NCBI RefSeq assembly: GCF_000208745.1
Contig: NC_030851.1
Span: forward strand, 16,496,784 to 16,560,783
Length of the DNA: 64,000 nucleotides
From: Theobroma cacao
Taxonomy: Eukaryota; Streptophyta; Magnoliopsida; Malvales; Malvaceae
Direction of reading: 5' to 3'
Part shown: positions 1 through 12,049 of the stretch, piece after piece
How positions within the stretch are numbered: the stretch's first letter is position 1
Layout of the letters: every line of letters begins with the position of its first letter
Translations under genes and position numbers: made by a program
The notes under the pieces: model-generated
The model's input: only the letters and a program-made list of their open reading frames with translations
Database searches by the model: none
Told to the model about the DNA's origin: nothing

Positions 1-1093
1 TATGTTGTATGTTGGCATTGTTAATTGCTCCCAAATTGCTTTCCATTTCAACAAGAAAATGGCTTTTGATATAACAAGACCCTTTTTAACTAAATTGCTT
101 TGTTTCTCGCTGCAACGAGAAACTCTCAAGTTAGGGGAGGGGTTACACTAGCCGATTCTCACTGCAACGAGAAACTCTAGGGTAGTTCCCATATTCTGGT
201 GCAGTGCTTTCACTTCGATAAAGATTTTGACTACCTTTCGGTCAGAACTGGACAAAGTGGTAAACATAAAAGTTATAGCCCAGCCTCTTATCTTTCTAAT
301 GATATAAAAATCATTAGAATTGGACTTCTTTAGTGTAAGTTATGCTTGAAAACCTGAATTATATACAAATTGAGACTACCTCTTCGCTGCAGCGAGAAAA
401 ACCTCTATTTGCTTGTCTTGCTTGGTCATTGCTGAAATTTTCATTCTATTCAACTGCATGGTTTATCATGGATCTTGTAACATTAAGGAATTAAACATTC
501 AAAGTTTGGAATGAGGGGTTTTAACCAAAACTTAGACTAAATTGCATGGTTTTATCGTAAGTGCATCATGTTTTCTAAAACATTCCTTATCGTTGCTTGT
601 TCCTTTCTTATGTTCACTCACTGAGTTTATACTCACTCTTTTAAATTGCATTTTTTCATATCCATAGATAGTTGGGACTGAGACTAAGGCATCCACTCGC
701 ATTCACTCTTGGTAGGTATCATGGCATTCGATAGCCGTACCCTCACCAAAGCACTCCGCTGGTCGTCAAAAGTCTTTTGTATGAGTACATGTACATTAAA
801 TGTAAATTGCTAGGAATCACTTGCCAACGATGCATGCATAGTTTGGGATAATAGTGCCATTATGAGATGGCTATGAATAACCTTATTTTGAGATCATACA
901 AATGTAAATTTTTTATATCTATGTTGTATTACGAAAATACATCTAGTTGAAAATTATAAATAGTGGTCCAGTAATGGTGATGAAAAATTGATGGGATAGT
1001 GAAAGGGATTACGTAAAGAGGCTTGTTTGGGCTTAGTGGGCTACGTCCACTGGGCCCATGCACCGGTCATGGCCCAAAATTTAGGTCGTGACC
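1..1093 (+). mobile_element. Gypsy-type LTR, 3' part (family G1), cut by window edge
   Basis: This stretch aligns along its length with the 3' part (about 5590-6651) of the solo LTR at 4031-6651. Both share the palindromic TCTCGCTGCAACGAGA-type motifs, a 'tcactcactgagtttatactcac' block and a terminal block with 'gggcccatgcaccggtcatggccc'. It ends in TCGTGACC, a decayed form of the family end TATGACA. To its right the leader of element A resumes exactly where the uninterrupted sister sequence near 49270-49285 would continue. So this LTR was inserted into A, with 'atatc' (1094-1098) as the likely right copy of the target duplication. The left end lies outside the window, so I cannot tell whether it is a solo LTR or the 3' LTR of a longer element. 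Confidence 0.8.
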
Positions 1094-2760
1094 ATATCAT
1101 ATATGTTTCGCCTAGCCTTTGCCTCTAGTTTCCATAATAATCAAGTTTCCAAGCATCCGGATTTTATGAAACTAGTTGAGTAAGACCCACCAATAGCTCA
1201 ACATACTCTTGTAAAAGTGTGGCTTAAGTGTGCTCAGCAAGCCTCTAACTAAAAGAGTAGCCAAGTTATTTTGCTAGATGATGCAAGGCAACTTAATCAT
1301 ACACAATATGTGACTTAATATTTACCGAGGGATTTTATCCTTTTCATTTTATTAAGGTTTCATTTGATTAGCATGCATAGCATTTAATATATCGCATAAA
1401 ATTAAATCTATCGCATGTTGTTCTACTATGATGGTTATGGACTTTTCTACTCTAGTTTCCTTGAGCCATAAAAGGAAACTAGTTGGTCAAATCCTAAAGG
1501 ATAACATACATTAACCACTTCATGCCTTAGTTTGCGTCCACCTTTAGCTCTTCATGGCACCTTGAATCTTGATCTTCAGATTTATAAAATTTCTTTCCTA
1601 ATCTAATCCTATTTATAGTTACAATTGAATGCAGAAACCTCAAGTTACATTCGAGAGGAGCTAGATGAGAAGAGAATTTTACAAATCCAAAATGTAAAAG
1701 ATAAGGTAAGGTTCGTAAACCTATTTGAAAAGAATCCCATAAATAGCAGTTTAACCAAACATCCACAATCATATTGGGTCTATAGTACATAACCATCAAC
1801 AAACATCCACAATTTAGTTATAAACATATAAAGTAAACATGCTCAATATGATGATGATCTTGCATTTCATTTGAAAAATGTCACTCAACCATTGAGGATT
1901 ATAGTTCAAGTCATTCGGTGCTTAGGTTTGAAAAGATTTAGTAATTTTTAAAAAATAATTTTTTAAAAATTACTTAGTAAAGGAATTGATCATATCAAGG
2001 CCTTTAGCTAGCTCAAATCATATTTCAATTAATTCTATTAGTACGTTCTTTCTAATTAAACTTCTTTAATTAGAAACCTAAACCAATTTAGGAAAGTTCC
2101 TAGTTTGAGTATCTATCATAAACAATTTTTAAAAGGTTTCATGATCCAAATCATCTGTCCTACATGTTTTAGGAAGGTCCTTATCCACCTTTCAATATTG
2201 AATTATCCATTCACCAATTGTAGAGTTCTAATCATTATTAGAAGTCTTAATTTATTAGTAAATTTACCTTAATTAAAATCTATCCTAATTGGATTAAGAT
2301 GTCATCCACTCAAGTTGACTTTACATTTTAATTAAAATTATCTAATCTAATTAGATGTGGATAAATTTAAATCATAATCCCTTAATTTAAAAAGTCTTCA
2401 TCAAATGAGGAAGACTTAATATTTTTTTAGATTTAATATCAAACAATTTAAAATTGATTGATTCCATCAAGGATTCAAACTCCTTGATTTTAGGCATTAT
2501 ATCCCCAACATTTAGGAGTCAATGATCAGCTAAGGAAAGAATCCTTCCTGATGATTAAGTGTCCAATTTCTCCAGCAAACAACCTCATTCCATAAAGCGG
2601 TTGCATCCATGGCAATGGGAGGTGTGGCATCTATGTGTGGCGGCACCAAGCACAACCTTTGTCATTAGTGTCATTTCACATGTAAAGGACATTCCTTTAA
2701 TTTAGTTAAGTGTCCAGCCACTCAAAAATTAATTTAAATTCAAAATTTTATCCTTTAATT

Positions 2761-3285
2761 GAACCTTTCAAATGAGGATAATATTTTTAAATTTTCAGAA
2801 TTAATTTTGCAAGATTATCTTGCCATTCAAAAGTGATTTCCAAGCTATAACTATTCTCTGAACTATTTTCAAACTTTCAATAATTAATAGCTTAAATCAG
2901 CTTGTTTGGCCAGGAAAATTTTCAGAAATAATCCTCATTGAACATTTTAATAAAGATAATTTTTCTAGAACTTTTTAGGATTAATTTTCAAGAGTTTCTT
3001 GTCAATTAAAATTGAAATTCATGCCAAAACAGTGAACTGGATAGATTTATATTTGCACCAATTTTCTTGCTTGAAATCAGCATATTTGACCATGATATTT
3101 TCCAGAAGTAATCCTTATTGAACATTTTAATAAAGATAATTTTTCTGGAATTTTTCAGAATTAATTTCCAAGACTTTCTTGTCAATTAATACTGAAATTC
3201 ATGTCATAACAGTGAGCTGGACTGCTTTCACTTTTTGCTCCAATTTCTTGCTTAAAATCAGCCTATTTAATCATGAACATTTCAT
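2761..3285 (-). repeat. 180-bp tandem repeat, about three units, in leader of element A
   Basis: Three consecutive diverged units start near 2761, 2941 and 3121. Landmarks recur at 180-bp spacing: 'aatcctcattgaac' ending near 2944 against 'aatccttattgaac' near 3124, each followed by 'attttaataaagataatttttct', and 'cttgcttgaaatcagc' against 'cttgcttaaaatcagc'. Element B retains only the unit farthest from the LTR, because its deletion removed the others. Such leader repeats are non-coding; their role is unknown. Confidence 0.75.
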
Positions 3286-3681
3286 GATTTTTCTGTCCAC
3301 CTATCCAGAAATAAATGTGTAGCAATTACATATTTTATTTGCTGGAAATTAAGCAGAAATAGAAGCAAAATTCTACACCTAAAATCGTGTGTGTGTTGCC
3401 TTGCAAGACAGCCTCCAAAATCGTTCCTTATGGTGTCCTTTTTTCTTGTGCTTCCTTTGCACAATGCAAAACACACATAAGTTAAGTCTATATATGATTT
3501 AAATAAGTTAAAATAAGATTAAAAGAGGCTACAAATGTTGCTGGACAGAATTAAATGAAATTGGCAAAGCTGATTTTTTGAAAAATTGATTTTAATAAAA
3601 TCACACCAAATCAAAATGCAAAACAACTATTTGTTAATCAAGCATCCATTGCACATGAACAAGCACTCAAATGGAATGAAA

Positions 3682-3696
3682 GGGGCTCTGATACCA
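3682..3696 (-). other. Primer-binding site of element A (tRNA-iMet type)
   Basis: On the minus strand this reads TGGTATCAGAGCCCC, one base downstream of the LTR end (CCCAATA). TGGTATCAGAGC is the usual plant LTR-retrotransposon primer site complementary to the 3' end of initiator methionine tRNA. It fixes the LTR boundary and the minus orientation of element A. Confidence 0.88.
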
Positions 3697-4446
3697 CTAT
3701 TGGGTGAGGGCTAATCATGCATCAAATACAAATAAAATGTAGCAAAAATAAATTTAAAATTTAAATTACGCCTCACCTTCTTAGGATCTCTTTCATGCCA
3801 AATTGAGTACAGAATTAAATTAAAAATAAAAGTATATGATCATATCACTTTACCTAAATAACAAAGGTTGATGAATCCTTTGTTAAAGCACCAAATCAGC
3901 CTTCAAAAAGCTTAACCACCTCAGCGCGGTTGTTGCAAACCAATGCTATCCAAGGAATCCTTGTGCAGCATCTAATGGTGATTCACACCAATGAATTAGA
4001 AAATCCTTCTTTAAGGATTGGGAGTGCTATTGTGAAATCTCGACTTTCATAGACGTGTAGCGCAGGTAGACACAATGACATGGATTAGGGGTAGTTTCAT
4101 CATTTTCTGGGTGAGCTTCTAGAAGTGGGTTTTCTAACATTATTAAGGTCTAAATAGGCCTAAGAAATAAAAGAATGATGTATATAGTAATGAAATAAAT
4201 GAAGAAAATAGATATAATGACAATTTTCACAATAAGGGCAAAATGGTCATTTTGCATATCGAGTCTAAATTTTTAAGTTTTCGTGAACTCAAGTACTTCT
4301 AAACTATTATGGACTTTGTCTCAGTATCAAAGGAGCAAAAAGTTGAACCAAGGGAAAGAAAAGCGGCAAAGTCAACTATTGAATGGCATTTTTGTAAATA
4401 AATAGAATTTAATCAACTTTAAGCATAAATATCTAATTTCTAGCAG

Positions 4447-4471
4447 CTTCTTCTTCTTCTTCTTCTTCTTC
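4447..4471. repeat. CTT microsatellite in solo LTR
   Basis: A run of about eight TTC/CTT units lies within the G1 solo LTR. The related LTR near 60485-60510 has a shorter interrupted CTT tract at the corresponding place, so the tract belongs to the LTR family. Confidence 0.85.
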
Positions 4472-5232
4472 CCATCTCTTCTCGCCATTTCACGTTCTTT
4501 ATCTTCTATGGAAGTCTCCTTAAAAACCTCCATGACTTTCTCAAGTTAAACCCTAATTTTCATGCTTTTGTGCACCTTTTCACAAAGTCCTCTGTGCTCT
4601 TTTACTCTTCCATCTTAAAACCCTCAAAATTCTTACCTTAACATTTTCTCTCACTAGCTAGGTGTTTTAGAGAGAGAAGGAGAGACTTTCTATAATAGCT
4701 TGAGAAATGTTGAAAAGGAATTCAATTACAAATCTACCAAGGTGAGTAATGAAATTGAGTTGATTTTTGAGTTGTTGAGAATGGCTAGTGGCTAGATTTG
4801 TGAGTGTTTTGTAGATGAGGTTGTTTATTTATCTTTAGTGTGACCACAATAGTGAAAATAAATAGCCACTTAATGATAATTGGAAGCTAGTTATGAATAA
4901 TTGGTAGAACATGATTTAGGAGATAGCCTTTAGAATTTATAGTTATGTGAATTGAGTTGATTGTGATGTTATTATGTGTGATAGGTTCCAACGAGGCCTC
5001 ACACCTCCACATGGAGCATTAGTTGAAGTTGGAGTCGATCCACAAGCATTAACAAAGACATGTGAGTGAACTTGCATTAAAAATATTTTGGAATAAATGA
5101 TTACGTGCTTGATTGAACCACTTGAAATATTTTATTGGTTTTTCTTTAAAATTGAATGGGAACAAGCCCTTGATGAAACATTGTATGTTGTGAATGTGTA
5201 ATCTGATGAATCCTTGTGCTCCTATATTATGT

Positions 5233-5235
<3 letters not shown>

Positions 5236-5284
<49 letters not shown>
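5236..5284. repeat. AT dinucleotide microsatellite
   Basis: About 24 AT units lie inside the G1 solo LTR. A TA tract also sits at the matching position of the related LTR near 61280-61312. Apparent reading frames of alternating Ile-Tyr across it are artefacts of the repeat. Confidence 0.95.
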
Positions 5285-5289
<5 letters not shown>

Positions 5290-5324
5290 GTATGGATAGT
5301 TAATATTGTGTGATAATTATAACC

Positions 5325-5512
5325 GCGCATGTATGGTGTGGGAGTGCACATGCCAATGATGACGAGGTGCAGGAGTGTGAATGATGATATTGCCTATGCG
5401 CGATGTGGGGGAGAACACGATGGGATTAGCTGTGCGCGATGTGGGGGTGCACACGATGACTCCAGCTATGTGTGGTATGGGAGTGCACATGAGTTGGGTG
5501 AGGCGGTGGTGG
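5325..5512 (+). repeat. 36-bp minisatellite in LTR, 3-5 diverged units
   Basis: The core 'gcgcgatgtgggggtgcaca' recurs. Two units, starting near 5398 and 5434, are exactly 36 bp apart, and more diverged copies flank them ('gcgcatgtatggtgtgggag' near 5325 and 'gtgtggtatgggagtgcaca' near 5470). Each unit carries a TGCACA/GTGCAC-like core. The related LTRs at 61340-61490 carry a similar single block per duplicated segment. Confidence 0.8.
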
Positions 5513-5694
5513 TATAGGTGTTTATATATGTATATATATATTTGCCATATAGAGAGGTTTGGAATTAATATGTATTTGCATTGAATATTGAATGTTGAAA
5601 TTGTTAAATGCTTCCAAATTGAATTGCATTGTAGCAAAACTAGATTTTTTACTGTGACAAAAATTCTTCTAACTTAATTGCCCTGTTTCTCACT

Positions 5695-5990
5695 ATAGCA
5701 AAATTCATTCTCGCTGCAACGAGAAACTCTCGGGTCTTGGGAAATTTCATGGCTCGGGTTTTTGCTGCAGCAAAAATGCATTCTCGCTGCGGCGAGAAAC
5801 TCTCGGGTGGTTGGGTAAAAATGCTGCTCGGATTTTCACTGTAGCGAAAATGCATTCCTGCTACAATGAGAAACTCTCGGGTTGTTGGTTCAAAATTTTG
5901 CCCTGAAGTTCGCTACAGCGAAAATTCATTCTCGTTGCAACGTAATGCCTTTTCGCTGCAGTGAGATTCGTTCTGCTATGCTTGCTTGAA
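5695..5990 (+). repeat. Cluster of short palindromes, TCTCGCTGCAGCGAGA type
   Basis: At least seven imperfect copies of a palindrome of the form TCTCGCTGCARCGAGA or TTCGCTGCAGCGAAA occur here, spaced roughly 30-60 bp and most followed by 'aactctcgggt'. The same motif occurs in the partial LTR at 108-400 and in the fragment at 62230-62380. The cluster sits about two thirds of the way through the LTR. Confidence 0.85.
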
Positions 5991-8388
5991 CTCTACTGTA
6001 TTTCCACTCTTTAACTTCTTTATTGATCATGGATTTTTCAATACTAAGGCACTAAATGATCAAGAGTTGAATTAAGGGGTTTTAACAAGAAATTGAGCTA
6101 AATTGTAGTGTTTTCAACATAAGTGCATCATGTTTTCTAAAACTTCTCATATTAATGCTTGTTCCCTTCTTATGTTCACTCACTAAGTTTATACTCACCC
6201 TTTTTCAACTTTATGTTTTTCAGATTCAAAGATAGTTGGAACCTAGTGTGAGGGGTCCACGTATATTCGCCATTTTGGTAGGTACCACGGCATTCAGTAG
6301 CTACACCTTCACTTAAGGTCACTCCGTTAAGAGTCGAGAGTCTTTCGCCTGTGTAAATGTACATGTGATGTAAATCACTAAGATACATGTTACAAATAGT
6401 GTGTGTGCATTCTAATTAATGTTGCCACTATGAGTCGGCAATAGTTGACATCGTTTTGGGTTAATATAAATGCAAGTATTTGGTTGTCATAGCACATTAC
6501 TAAAGTACTTATAGTTGAGAATTAAGAAATGTAACTTTAGAAATTGTCTGATGGAATGATGAACAAGTTTCATAAGAGGCTTGCTTGGATTTGGTGGGCT
6601 GTGCCCATTTGGCCCATGCGCCGGTCATGGCCCCAAAATTGGGCTATGACAGTTATGCCTTGACAATGTGCTAGCAAAGATGAGTTTCATAAACTCATAA
6701 TCCATACAAAAATTTTAAGGCTGAACACAGAAAAGAAATCAAGTGAATGAAAAACTATTTTTCTTCACATAAGGAATGGCAAGACAAAAGGAATTTCTAA
6801 TGTGTCGTTCTCTTAATTTTTCAGCCGTTCTTTCTCATTTTGTTTGGAGCCTATAGCAAGGTATTTATACCTTGGATTAATTTTAAACACTAATTACAAA
6901 GCTACTTTATAATTGCCAATTAATCCAATAATTTGATTAAACAATTTAATTAAGTCCTTAAGAAGCCCAGTTAATTTAATTGTTTAATTTAATCAATTAG
7001 ACCCAATTTAATTAAATAATTTAATTAATTAAGCCAAATAATTTAATTAAATAATTTTAATCAATTAGGCCCAATGACTTAATTAAACAAATTTAATCAA
7101 TTAGGCTCAGTAACTTAATTGTTTAATGTAATTAATTGGCCCAACGACTTAATTAAACAATTTAATTAATTAAGCCCGATGATTTAATTAAACAATTTAA
7201 TTAATTTGGCACAACTTAATTAAACAATGTTAATCAAGTGCTTGAGAAGCTCATAACTTCTAATTTGATTAAATCCAACTTAATCTCCTCTCCCATTTTA
7301 TTTTCAACATTCATTTTAGGTGTGTGACCCATTAAGCTTCTAACATGTTAGTAATGAACTCAATATATAATTCTTAAGTTAAACTTAGAATTAGATAAAT
7401 TTAGACCACTTTAAATTTATCATTAATCAAGTTAACTACCTAGAGTTCATAGACCATGATTGGGATCTAGTAATCCATCATGGCCACCTAAATGTTAAAA
7501 GAGTCAAGATGGTTTGACTCAACCTTTCAGTTATCAACCTTTCAGAGTAATTCATTCCCAAATCATATATCTCAAAGATAATAAGAGCATGGTGCAGTGT
7601 CTACTCTTATTGATCTCCATATTCATTCTTAAAGTTTGACCATCAACCTTATAAAGACTTATGAAACTCCTTTCATAATCTTTAAGTCATCTTGGCGAAG
7701 GACTTCAATAAGCTAATATCAACCAAGAATAGTTAGGATTTGTCTCTTGCATCACTTGGGGTGATGATTCCTATCTTGACCACTCATTTTCCTTCACATG
7801 CTTCATGCTATACTCAAAAGCATCCTGTTTTGGCATCCTTGATTAGGCACCCGTAGGGATGAAATCAAAGCATAGCACTCCACACATAAGACAACCTGGT
7901 ATCAAGTCTAAGAAGTATTTACACAACTGACGGATGAGAAGTATTGCATAGATACTTGAATGAAATACCAAATGCACTTCTCATGGCGGGTCATGTTCAG
8001 TGAACTTGCTCTCCTAGGCAAGCACCAACATTCTAGTTCCAAGTATCTCTATACTTCAACTTATGAGATCAATTGCTTACTTCTCAAGTAAGAAACATAG
8101 CATATACCAGTCTCTAGCTATCATTGATATCTAGTCTCAATGATACATTGACCAGGAACATTTAGAGATTACGCTTTGATGCACAAAGATCTCATAACTA
8201 CAACCCATTACAGCTCCCTTGCAAGGCATATTAATCCCATGGACTTCATCCAAGTAGACTTATAACTTGTTATAATTGATGTCTTATTGATGAAGGAAAA
8301 CCTTTAATCATTCAACATGAATGATGTTGTTGCATGATTAGAATTAAGCTTTAACCAATCTCAATTGGCTGCAAGGCTTATCCTAACA

Positions 8389-9070
8389 GAATATCCAATA
8401 GATATTTAAAAATCTTCTTCAATACAGTCCAATATGATTCTTTGGGACATGATTGGAATCTTGCACATAGACAAACACTAAACAAAATATTAGGTCTACT
8501 TGTAGTTAAATAAAGAAGTGAGCCAATCATACCCCTATAAAGTTTTTGGTCCACATTTTTTCCTTTATCATCTTTGTCAAGCTTTATAGAAGGACTTATG
8601 GGAGTTCCAATTGATTTCATATTCATCCCACCAAATTTCTTCAGCACTTCTTTGGTATATTTCTCTTAGTTGATGATAATCCATCCTCACATTACTTGAT
8701 TTGTAAACCAAGGAAGAATTTTAACTCTCCTATCATAATCATTTCAAATTCTCCTTGCATTTCCTTAGAAAAATTCTCACACAACCTTTAATTAGTAGCA
8801 CCAAACACAATGTCATCAACATGCATTTGAACTACAATTAAATTAGTTTCACTTTTTCTTAATGAATAGAGTATTATCTATACTCCCCCTAAAATATCCA
8901 TTTTCAGTTACAAATTTTGAAAGTCTTTCATACCAAACTCTAAGAGCTTGTTTCAATCTAAATAAGGCTTTATGTAATTTATACAAATGATCAATTTTAT
9001 CAAAAACTTCAAAACCAATGAGCTGTTCAACATAGATTTTTTCTTGTATAAAGCCATTAAGGAATACACT
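8389..9070 (-). pseudogene. Element C reverse transcriptase, C-terminal part
   Basis: Minus-strand fragments 8849-9070 and 8389-8647 encode Copia reverse transcriptase. Visible are 'VFLNGFIQEKIYVEQ' with 'GFEVFDKIDHLYKLHKALF', then 'QMHVDDIVFGA' around 8810-8840 (the catalytic YVDD box with Tyr replaced by His), then 'GMIGSLLYLTTSRPNILFSV'. The frame shifts between blocks and a region around 8648-8780 has stops. Translation upstream of 9070 continues at 12050, across the inserted LTR: the pattern KSA-(F)LNG is split exactly at the insertion point. The fragment ends at 8389, where element A was inserted. Confidence 0.9.
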
Positions 9071-12049
9071 TGTCACAACTCAGTACTCCCCTCGAGCTCG
9101 TGGCAACCGTCGCGACGTCCCGGTAGACATTCGTTACCTGAAATGCCAATCGGAACCCCGCAAGGCTTTAGTACCATTTTTTTTTCATCTCCCCTGTGAG
9201 TAATCATTGCCAAACCTCATTTTTAAAGAATTTTAAGCTTTTTCCCTTTCAAAACTGTGAAAAAATAATTTTCACCTCACAAAGGCGTTTTCGTCATTTT
9301 TTCTCGAAATTTTCCGAACTCGACTAAAAATGTAGTAGATGAGTGGAAAACACATATTTCATGATTTAAAATAAATTTGGGTGTCTAAAACATTTATTAA
9401 AAATGATATTGCAACTATTTAAATAAAATAAAAATATTCAATAAAATATTTTAATTTCTTGTAAAACAATATTTATAGAGTCATCGATAAATAAGTTTTG
9501 TAATGTAAAAGCTAAATAAATTCATACGTACTATAATATAGATAACCAGGATATGAAATTTACTTTACAGTGACTCGTGGGCCCACAAGGAACAAAAGTG
9601 CACAAAGGCAGTAAACTTACAGTTTTTGGACTAGTAAAGCCGACTATAATCCATGACAATATCTGCTATCCACAAGCTACCTCGGGCCTAAAATGGTTGA
9701 AAATGAGGGTGGTGAGATTATAAAATCCCAGTGAGTAAACAAATACCATCTAAACCATCTAAAGTCGAGTAAATGGAGATAGATAAAATAGTTTAACATA
9801 CTGAAATTCATCACCTTTCAACTTGTTTCAACCAAATAAAATCAATTCATATAAATCGAGTAATTAACATGGCTTATGAATTTCTTAATACTTTGGCTTG
9901 TGCCAAAATCATTATCATACTCAGTCATCAAAGATACCTTGGCCAAGGGCTATCCCAAACTGAGTTCGCCAAAGCTGTTAAAAAGTTATGTATGTATAAA
10001 TCATGTTTTTATTTTGAAAACATAGTCGTTCTTTGGCGTTGGCCAAGTTCCCCTCATGTGGTGGTTGGGCGTGAAGTGAACTCTAAAGTTTGACCTCGGG
10101 AGTTACCCTACGCGCCTCTCCAATCGAGGTACATATATATGACCAGGTTTCGTGCCCCTTTAGTTGGTTGGTTCATAGAATCAGCTCACTGCAGTAAGCT
10201 AAACCCACCATACAATAAAAATTCAATAGCATGATATGGCAATTTTATCATTATCTAGCCTATTAAGGCAAACAATAGTTTATACATTTCAACACAAATA
10301 CCAATTCAGCCATTCATGCCAATATTGTCATAAGCCAATCAATTAGAATCATGAATTTACAACACATCAAATGGTCTCCAATTACTCTATTTTCAAAGCC
10401 TTCATTCAATTTCAAGACCATTTATGAAATCATTTTATTTAAACACATTTTGTTTATAAAACCTAAAAATTTACCATTTAAACTCATTTTTCATAAAATC
10501 ACAAAATCGAATTAAAACCACTCTAGATAATTAAGACGATAGTAAGGTTACTCATAGTACTAGGAGTTTGATATACTCCTATTCCCGGTCTTTGGGCACA
10601 ATCTCTTTACCCTTGTTAGAGGGCTCACCACCTATACATCATACATGACATGAATTTCAATAGATTGTGTCAATTTACCATAAACTATTTCAGGCTCTAT
10701 AAATCTATATGAATGCACGAAATGTGATGCAAAATGTCCGAATAGCCGTTTAAATACGATATTCGACCTAATTCGCCCTATTCTTGATGCAATTGGCTAA
10801 AACCTCTAATTTAACTCTAAATCGATTTTTTTCACTTTCTACACTCCAATTATACTTAAAATACCTCAATGACTGTGAATATGATTCAATTTATCAGTCC
10901 GAACCATAAATCGCACATGTCTATACATTAGGTAAAAATTCAGATTTTCATGCCAAAATTTTCCATTAAATTTCTAGCCTCACCAATCATTAAATACCAC
11001 CAAAATATCATGAAATATCATCAATTTCAGGCTCAATATCCTCCCTAGAAAATTTGGCCTCTTGTGGGTTTGTGAAGAACAAAGTGATTCCTTGCTAGAT
11101 TTTCATACTTTCCATTACCAAACAACCAAAAACACTTAATTAGCTTGAAATCTAGCAAAATCAATGCTCAAAACCTCTCCTCTCAAATTCGGCCAGCATG
11201 GGTTCATCATGCAAACTTGAGTTCTAAGCATGGAAAATGAAAAAGAAAGCATGGGTAGTGTAAATCACAAGATAAAATCACAAAATTTTACCTTTATTAG
11301 CTTAATCCCTTGAAATCCCACACTTTTTCTTCAATTTTCCCACCTAGGGTTTGTGTTCTTTCCTTTCCTCTTCACTTCATGCTTTGGCCAGCCATATGGG
11401 TGAGACTAAGGGAGTTTTAAATAGATTTGACAAGGAAATTCTAGAATGATCCAATCTTGACACATGGCATGTTTCGATTGGTCCATGTGTAATACTTATC
11501 CATTAAGCAATCTCTCTCCACCACATAAAATGTTTCAATTATCCACAATGTAAAATGTTAATGGCTGAAATCCATGGGCATGACAAGTGTTAGGTGGTGT
11601 AAAATTCTAAAATTCCAACTTTGCCCCCGTAAACTCGTAAAATTACCGTTTTGCCCCTAAGACTCTAAAAATGTCAGAATTTAAATTTTTCACCTCTCAA
11701 ACTTAAATCATACTCCAATGAGTCAAATGTGAGCAAAATCTTTTCTAAAAATCCTCATTTTATCCTCAAGTGACAAAATTACCATTTTACCCCTAGAACA
11801 TGAAAATTCCAAATTGACTCCAATTCAGCCCTCGAACTCCAAATCATCATTTTAAGTCATTTTGGGGTTTTAAAATTCTCAATTTCATCTTAAGATCTCT
11901 ATTTAGACTAGTTCGAGGCTTAATTCAACTTAATAGTACCATTTGGTACAATATCGACTTTTGACGATTTTTCGGGGCTTTCCAAGTATGCAAGCATATG
12001 TCAATCACATGAAGGACATGGCAAGTACTTTATAAGGTCGGGCTTGACA
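9071..12049 (-). mobile_element. Solo LTR, Gypsy-type family G2
   Basis: This 2979-bp sequence starts TGTCACAACTC and ends GGGCTTGACA on the + strand. It is flanked by ACACT (9066-9070) and GCACT (12050-12054), a 5-bp target duplication with one mismatch. The Copia reverse transcriptase reading is interrupted exactly between these points. No coding domains are visible inside. A second, partial copy starts at 63335 with the same opening block ('tactccc..cgagc'). I place it on the minus strand because a block shared with the G1 LTRs ('actcactgggattttataatctcac') reads in that direction; orientation is therefore inferred. An open frame of 74 codons (9869-10093) is non-coding by appearance. Confidence 0.88.

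Larger units (their letters stand above)
4031..6651 (+). mobile_element. Solo LTR, Gypsy-type family G1
   Basis: This is a 2621-bp sequence starting TGTGAAATC and ending GGGCTATGACA (TG...CA). It is flanked by GCTAT (4026-4030) and GTTAT (6652-6656), a 5-bp target duplication with one change. The uninterrupted site exists in element B's 3' LTR (reverse complement near 52990-53010, 'gggagtgctatgccttg'), which proves the insertion. There is no internal region or coding domain, so it is a solo LTR left by LTR-LTR recombination. Orientation follows the related element F, whose LTR is followed by a primer-binding site on the + strand. Inside it are an AT microsatellite, a 36-bp minisatellite and a palindrome cluster, described separately. 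Confidence 0.9.
1094..8388 (-). mobile_element. LTR retrotransposon A: 5' LTR and long leader, interrupted
   Basis: Element A lies on the minus strand. Its 5' LTR is 3698-8388 (start TGTTAGGATAAGCC on the minus strand, end CCCAATA). It is followed by a primer-binding site and about 2.6 kb of leader down to 1094, where a Gypsy LTR breaks it. The leader matches + strand element B (47448-49290) in reverse complement over most of its length. Removing the nested solo LTR (4031-6651) and its duplicated target gives an LTR of about 2.07 kb, close to B's 1.92 kb 3' LTR. A is itself inserted into the pol gene of Copia element C at 8388/8389; the right-hand target copy is probably 'gaata'. Its gag and 3' LTR would lie left of the window. 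No intact ORF is seen in the leader. Confidence 0.85.

Noticed and set aside
3682..3696. tRNA-like similarity (TGGTATCAGAGC) at 3682, 15723 and 61617
   Set aside because: These are complements of the tRNA 3' end, i.e. primer-binding sites; no cloverleaf surrounds them.
5049..5637. Open frames rich in alternating Ile-Tyr
   Set aside because: They are translations of the AT microsatellite and the 36-bp minisatellite inside a solo LTR.
5695..5990. Repeat cluster as a CRISPR array
   Set aside because: Repeats are imperfect palindromes at uneven spacing within a plant LTR, with no leader or cas genes; not a CRISPR.
9869..10093. 74-codon frame in the G2 solo LTR
   Set aside because: It lies in an LTR, shows no domain, and its partner copy at 63335 does not extend far enough to show conservation.
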